Below, in pieces: positions 61,845-64,000 of a DNA stretch of 64,000 nucleotides (its first letter is position 1; every line of letters starts with the position of its first letter). The stretch is from contig NZ_FNHB01000007.1 of the NCBI RefSeq assembly GCF_900104455.1, forward strand, positions 62,001-126,000. The letters are read 5' to 3'. The notes beneath the pieces are model-generated. The model saw nothing but the letters and a program-made list of their open reading frames with translations, did no database searches and was not told the origin of the DNA. The stretch is from Dendrosporobacter quercicolus (lineage in GTDB: Bacteria; Bacillota; Negativicutes; DSM-1736; Dendrosporobacteraceae). Both the position numbers and the translations under genes were made by a program.

Positions 61845-62753
61845 ATGATAAATAAGTTTAAGAAAATGGTAGCCTTCGAGCCAACTAAACTTCCTCCGGA
61901 ATGGGATCAACGGCTGGCCGGTTATGCGCGATCTGCTGATTTTTATCGGAGTATTCCCGAATGTAACAGTGAAATTATTCAGCGGATCGGCAACGCTGAC
62001 TGTGTTATCCTCAGCTATACAAGCAGCATTGACCGGGAGGTGCTTAATGCCTGCCCCCGAATCCGGTACATTGGCATGTGCTGCAGTCTCTACGGCCCGG
62101 AAAGTGCCAATGTCGATATCCGCAGCGCAACCGATAAAGGGGTCGTTGTCACCGGCGTCCGGGATTATGGAGATGAAGGAGTTAAGGAATATGCAATCAG
62201 TGAATTGGTACGGCTGCTTCATGGGAACGGCGGCGTTATGTGGAAGGATGAGCCTGCGGAATTGACTGATCTTAATATCGGTATCGTGGGATTAGGCGCC
62301 GTTGGAAGTATCCTCGCACGTACCTTCCGGTTCTTTGGAGCAAATATCTACTACTTCAGCCGTACCCGAAAGCCAGAGTTTGAAGAGGCCAATGACTGCA
62401 CCTACCTCCCCTTGGATGAACTGCTCGCCCAAAGCGAGATTCTGATTACCTGCCTCAATAAAAATGTAGTTTTGCTAGGGGCGCGGGAATTTGGCCTGTT
62501 TGGTTCTGGAAAAATCTTGATGAACACATCGATCAGCCCTTCCCATGAAATACCTGCCTTGCGGGATTGGCTGAAAACCTCCGGTAACTATGTCCTCAGC
62601 GATACCACAGCCGGTCTGGGTGAAGAAATCGCTCTTCTGCCCAACGCTTTTTGCACAAGCCGCTCCGCAGGTCTTACTTCGCTGGCAAAACAGCGATTGG
62701 CACAAAAGGTCATCGCAAATATCGAAGCTTTTCTATCTGTCTCAATTGAATAA
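61845..62753 (+). CDS. D-isomer 2-hydroxyacid dehydrogenase-like protein with atypical active site
   Basis: This protein of about 302 residues has the NAD(P)-binding domain of D-2-hydroxyacid dehydrogenases (GIVGLGAVGSILARTFRFFG), flanked by a catalytic-like domain. Strand 2 ends in YFSRTRKP, where NAD-specific enzymes have Asp, so NADP use is likely. The family's NTxRG segment reads NTSISP and the TPHxA His segment reads TSRSAG, so the usual catalytic Arg and His are missing. It could reduce another carbonyl or act without catalysis. ATG 61845 follows GGGGAATAT; an ATG at 61869 is also possible. It is co-directional with the membrane protein downstream. Confidence 0.8.
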   Translation: MINKFKKMVAFEPTKLPPEWDQRLAGYARSADFYRSIPECNSEIIQRIGNADCVILSYTSSIDREVLNACPRIRYIGMCCSLYGPESANVDIRSATDKGVVVTGVRDYGDEGVKEYAISELVRLLHGNGGVMWKDEPAELTDLNIGIVGLGAVGSILARTFRFFGANIYYFSRTRKPEFEEANDCTYLPLDELLAQSEILITCLNKNVVLLGAREFGLFGSGKILMNTSISPSHEIPALRDWLKTSGNYVLSDTTAGLGEEIALLPNAFCTSRSAGLTSLAKQRLAQKVIANIEAFLSVSIE

Positions 62754-62887
62754 ACGGGTTTTTGGCGAAAAAACAAAAAGTCCAAGGCGTAAAGCCTTGA
62801 ACTGTAAATGCTTTCGGGTTGATGAAGTCGATCAATTTAGCATCACAAAAAATAGCAAGTGAATTTCAAAAAAGAGGAGCTGCAAAT

Positions 62888-64000
62888 ATGGAAAACCAAA
62901 CAGTCAGTATGAAAAAAGTACTCATAATTGCGGGGGCATTCTGCGCATTTTGGATTGGTTCCGGGTTTGCGACCGGGCAGGAGGTCTTACAATTTTTATC
63001 GACAAGCGGAGCGGCAAAGGGCATTACGGGAGCGGCCATTTATAGCCTTTTATTAGGATTCTTTGTTTATACTCTATATGGCCTCGGTCAGAAAATGCAA
63101 TTCAGTAATCCTTACGATTTTTTTGAATATTATTGTGGCAAACATATAGGGCAGGCTTATACCTGGTTCAGTGTTGTATTGATGTATGGCATCTATGTCG
63201 TAATGCTTGCAGGCGCCGGTGCCATAATTCAACAGTATTATGGGATTTCCGTTAGCACAGGCACGTATTGTGTCGCTATACTCGCATTAGGGACAGCGTT
63301 GTTAGGGGTCGAAAAGCTTATCGATATCATTGGTGTTATTGGACCGGTTAAGATAGTATTTGTGCTGGCGATATGTATTGCCGCTTTAACAGTCCTTGTA
63401 CAACAGCCGGATTTGCTGGCAGTGAATAGTGCGCTTATCCAAACAGCAGGCTTCCCAACCGCTTCTGACAACTGGCTTTGGTCGGCCATATTATGGGCGT
63501 TTTTAGGTCTTATGTTTGGCAGCACATTTTTTGTAATCAGCGGGTCAGCTTGCAAGAGTCCAAAGGAAGCACGGATTTCAGGTCTGCTTGGGGTTGGTGC
63601 AATTTTTGTTGCGGTTGTGTTGCTGATTATAGCTGAGATTGTTTATTTGGATGTTATTAAAGGCCAGCAAGTACCTACTTTGGCAATTGCTAAGCATGTT
63701 GCTCCCCTGTTAGCAATGGTTTTTGCTCCGGTCCTGATGGTGTGCATCTACTCTTCAGTGGCTTCCATTCTTTTAGTTGTTACCAGAAAATTTGCTGTAG
63801 ATAAAACGAAAAAATTTAACTTGATTGCAGCAGCCCTGACTGTAGTTGGCATGTTCACCGGTACGCTTTTGCCCTTTGATCAATTGGTGAATATTCTATA
63901 CCCGATCTCAGGCTATTCCGGAATTGCATTGGTAGCATTTATAATCTATAAAGAATTTATAAACAAGAATGCTTTCCCTTTTGAAAAACCCGGGAATGAG
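62888..64000 (+). CDS. YkvI-like membrane transporter, 3' truncated by window edge
   Basis: The frame is open from ATG 62888 (after AGAGGAGC) to the right edge, giving 371 residues without a stop. About ten hydrophobic segments are visible, starting with KKVLIIAGAFCAFWIGSGFATGQEVLQFL, the typical beginning of YkvI-family membrane proteins, which are distantly related to amino-acid/sodium symporters. The end seen (FINKNAFPFEKPGNE) is hydrophilic, so only a short tail may be missing. Substrate unknown; together with the PLP enzyme and the dehydrogenase it might take up an amino acid or keto acid, which is inference. Confidence 0.85.
   Translation, partial: MENQTVSMKKVLIIAGAFCAFWIGSGFATGQEVLQFLSTSGAAKGITGAAIYSLLLGFFVYTLYGLGQKMQFSNPYDFFEYYCGKHIGQAYTWFSVVLMYGIYVVMLAGAGAIIQQYYGISVSTGTYCVAILALGTALLGVEKLIDIIGVIGPVKIVFVLAICIAALTVLVQQPDLLAVNSALIQTAGFPTASDNWLWSAILWAFLGLMFGSTFFVISGSACKSPKEARISGLLGVGAIFVAVVLLIIAEIVYLDVIKGQQVPTLAIAKHVAPLLAMVFAPVLMVCIYSSVASILLVVTRKFAVDKTKKFNLIAAALTVVGMFTGTLLPFDQLVNILYPISGYSGIALVAFIIYKEFINKNAFPFEKPGNE

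Noticed and set aside
1-64000. tRNA or rRNA genes
   Set aside because: None recognised by eye on either strand; a tRNA search program would settle it.

Overview
The window looks like the chromosome of an endospore-forming, outer-membrane-bearing Firmicute (Negativicutes, probably Sporomusaceae). It combines Firmicute traits (a tryptophan T-box leader, LL-diaminopimelate aminotransferase, a SpoVB-type flippase, a SPOCS-domain protein, AGGAGG ribosome binding sites) with a two-partner secretion system that needs an outer membrane. The genus is inference; no rRNA or tRNA gene was seen.

Region 1 (1-11000) is AT-rich and reads as one co-directional biosynthetic cluster, cut by the left edge. It holds the C-terminal half of a nitrogenase component 1-like protein, a SAM methyltransferase, an indolepyruvate:ferredoxin oxidoreductase alpha-like enzyme, a TrpB2-like PLP enzyme lacking the catalytic Glu, an EamA exporter, a DUF2284 Cys-rich protein, a GNAT acetyltransferase, an L-aspartate oxidase and an enlarged histidine ammonia-lyase-like protein whose MIO triad reads Ala-Thr-Gly. 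An MFS transporter follows. I know of no described pathway with this gene set; it is the best candidate here for an undescribed system.

Region 2 (12300-28050) is GC-richer housekeeping DNA. A promoter, a Trp T-box leader and a second, collapsed T-box module precede trpDFCBAEG in an unusual order. Then come prfC, a DUF4931/HIT-like gene, a SpoVB-like flippase, a lipid kinase, a DUF815 ATPase, dapL and rubrerythrin.

Region 3 (28200-51600) holds a SPOCS-domain protein with a fourfold His/Asp/Cys/Trp repeat, then TpsB and a 6673-residue TpsA/CdiA-like exoprotein. The exoprotein carries about seven copies of a 500-residue supra-repeat, a five-unit 41-residue repeat, FHA-2 repeats, a pretoxin domain with a TKNN junction and a variable C-terminal toxin. 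A small putative immunity gene overlaps its end.

Region 4 (51600-60300) is an accessory zone. It has small zinc-ribbon proteins, a sigma-like regulator, a compact tyrosine recombinase, WYL-like and XRE regulators, an IS110 element with a likely bridge RNA, and an orphan CdiA-CT toxin module with a WapI-like immunity gene. Beyond these lie tandemly duplicated tpsA fossils, palindromic repeats and an ABC-transporter remnant. The orphan module shares the pretoxin domain and the terminator with the main locus, as expected of a toxin-swapping reservoir.

Region 5 (60300-64000) is a possible metabolic unit: a fold-type I PLP enzyme with Asn at the usual Asp position, a 2-hydroxyacid dehydrogenase-like protein lacking the usual catalytic motifs, and a YkvI-type membrane protein cut by the right edge.
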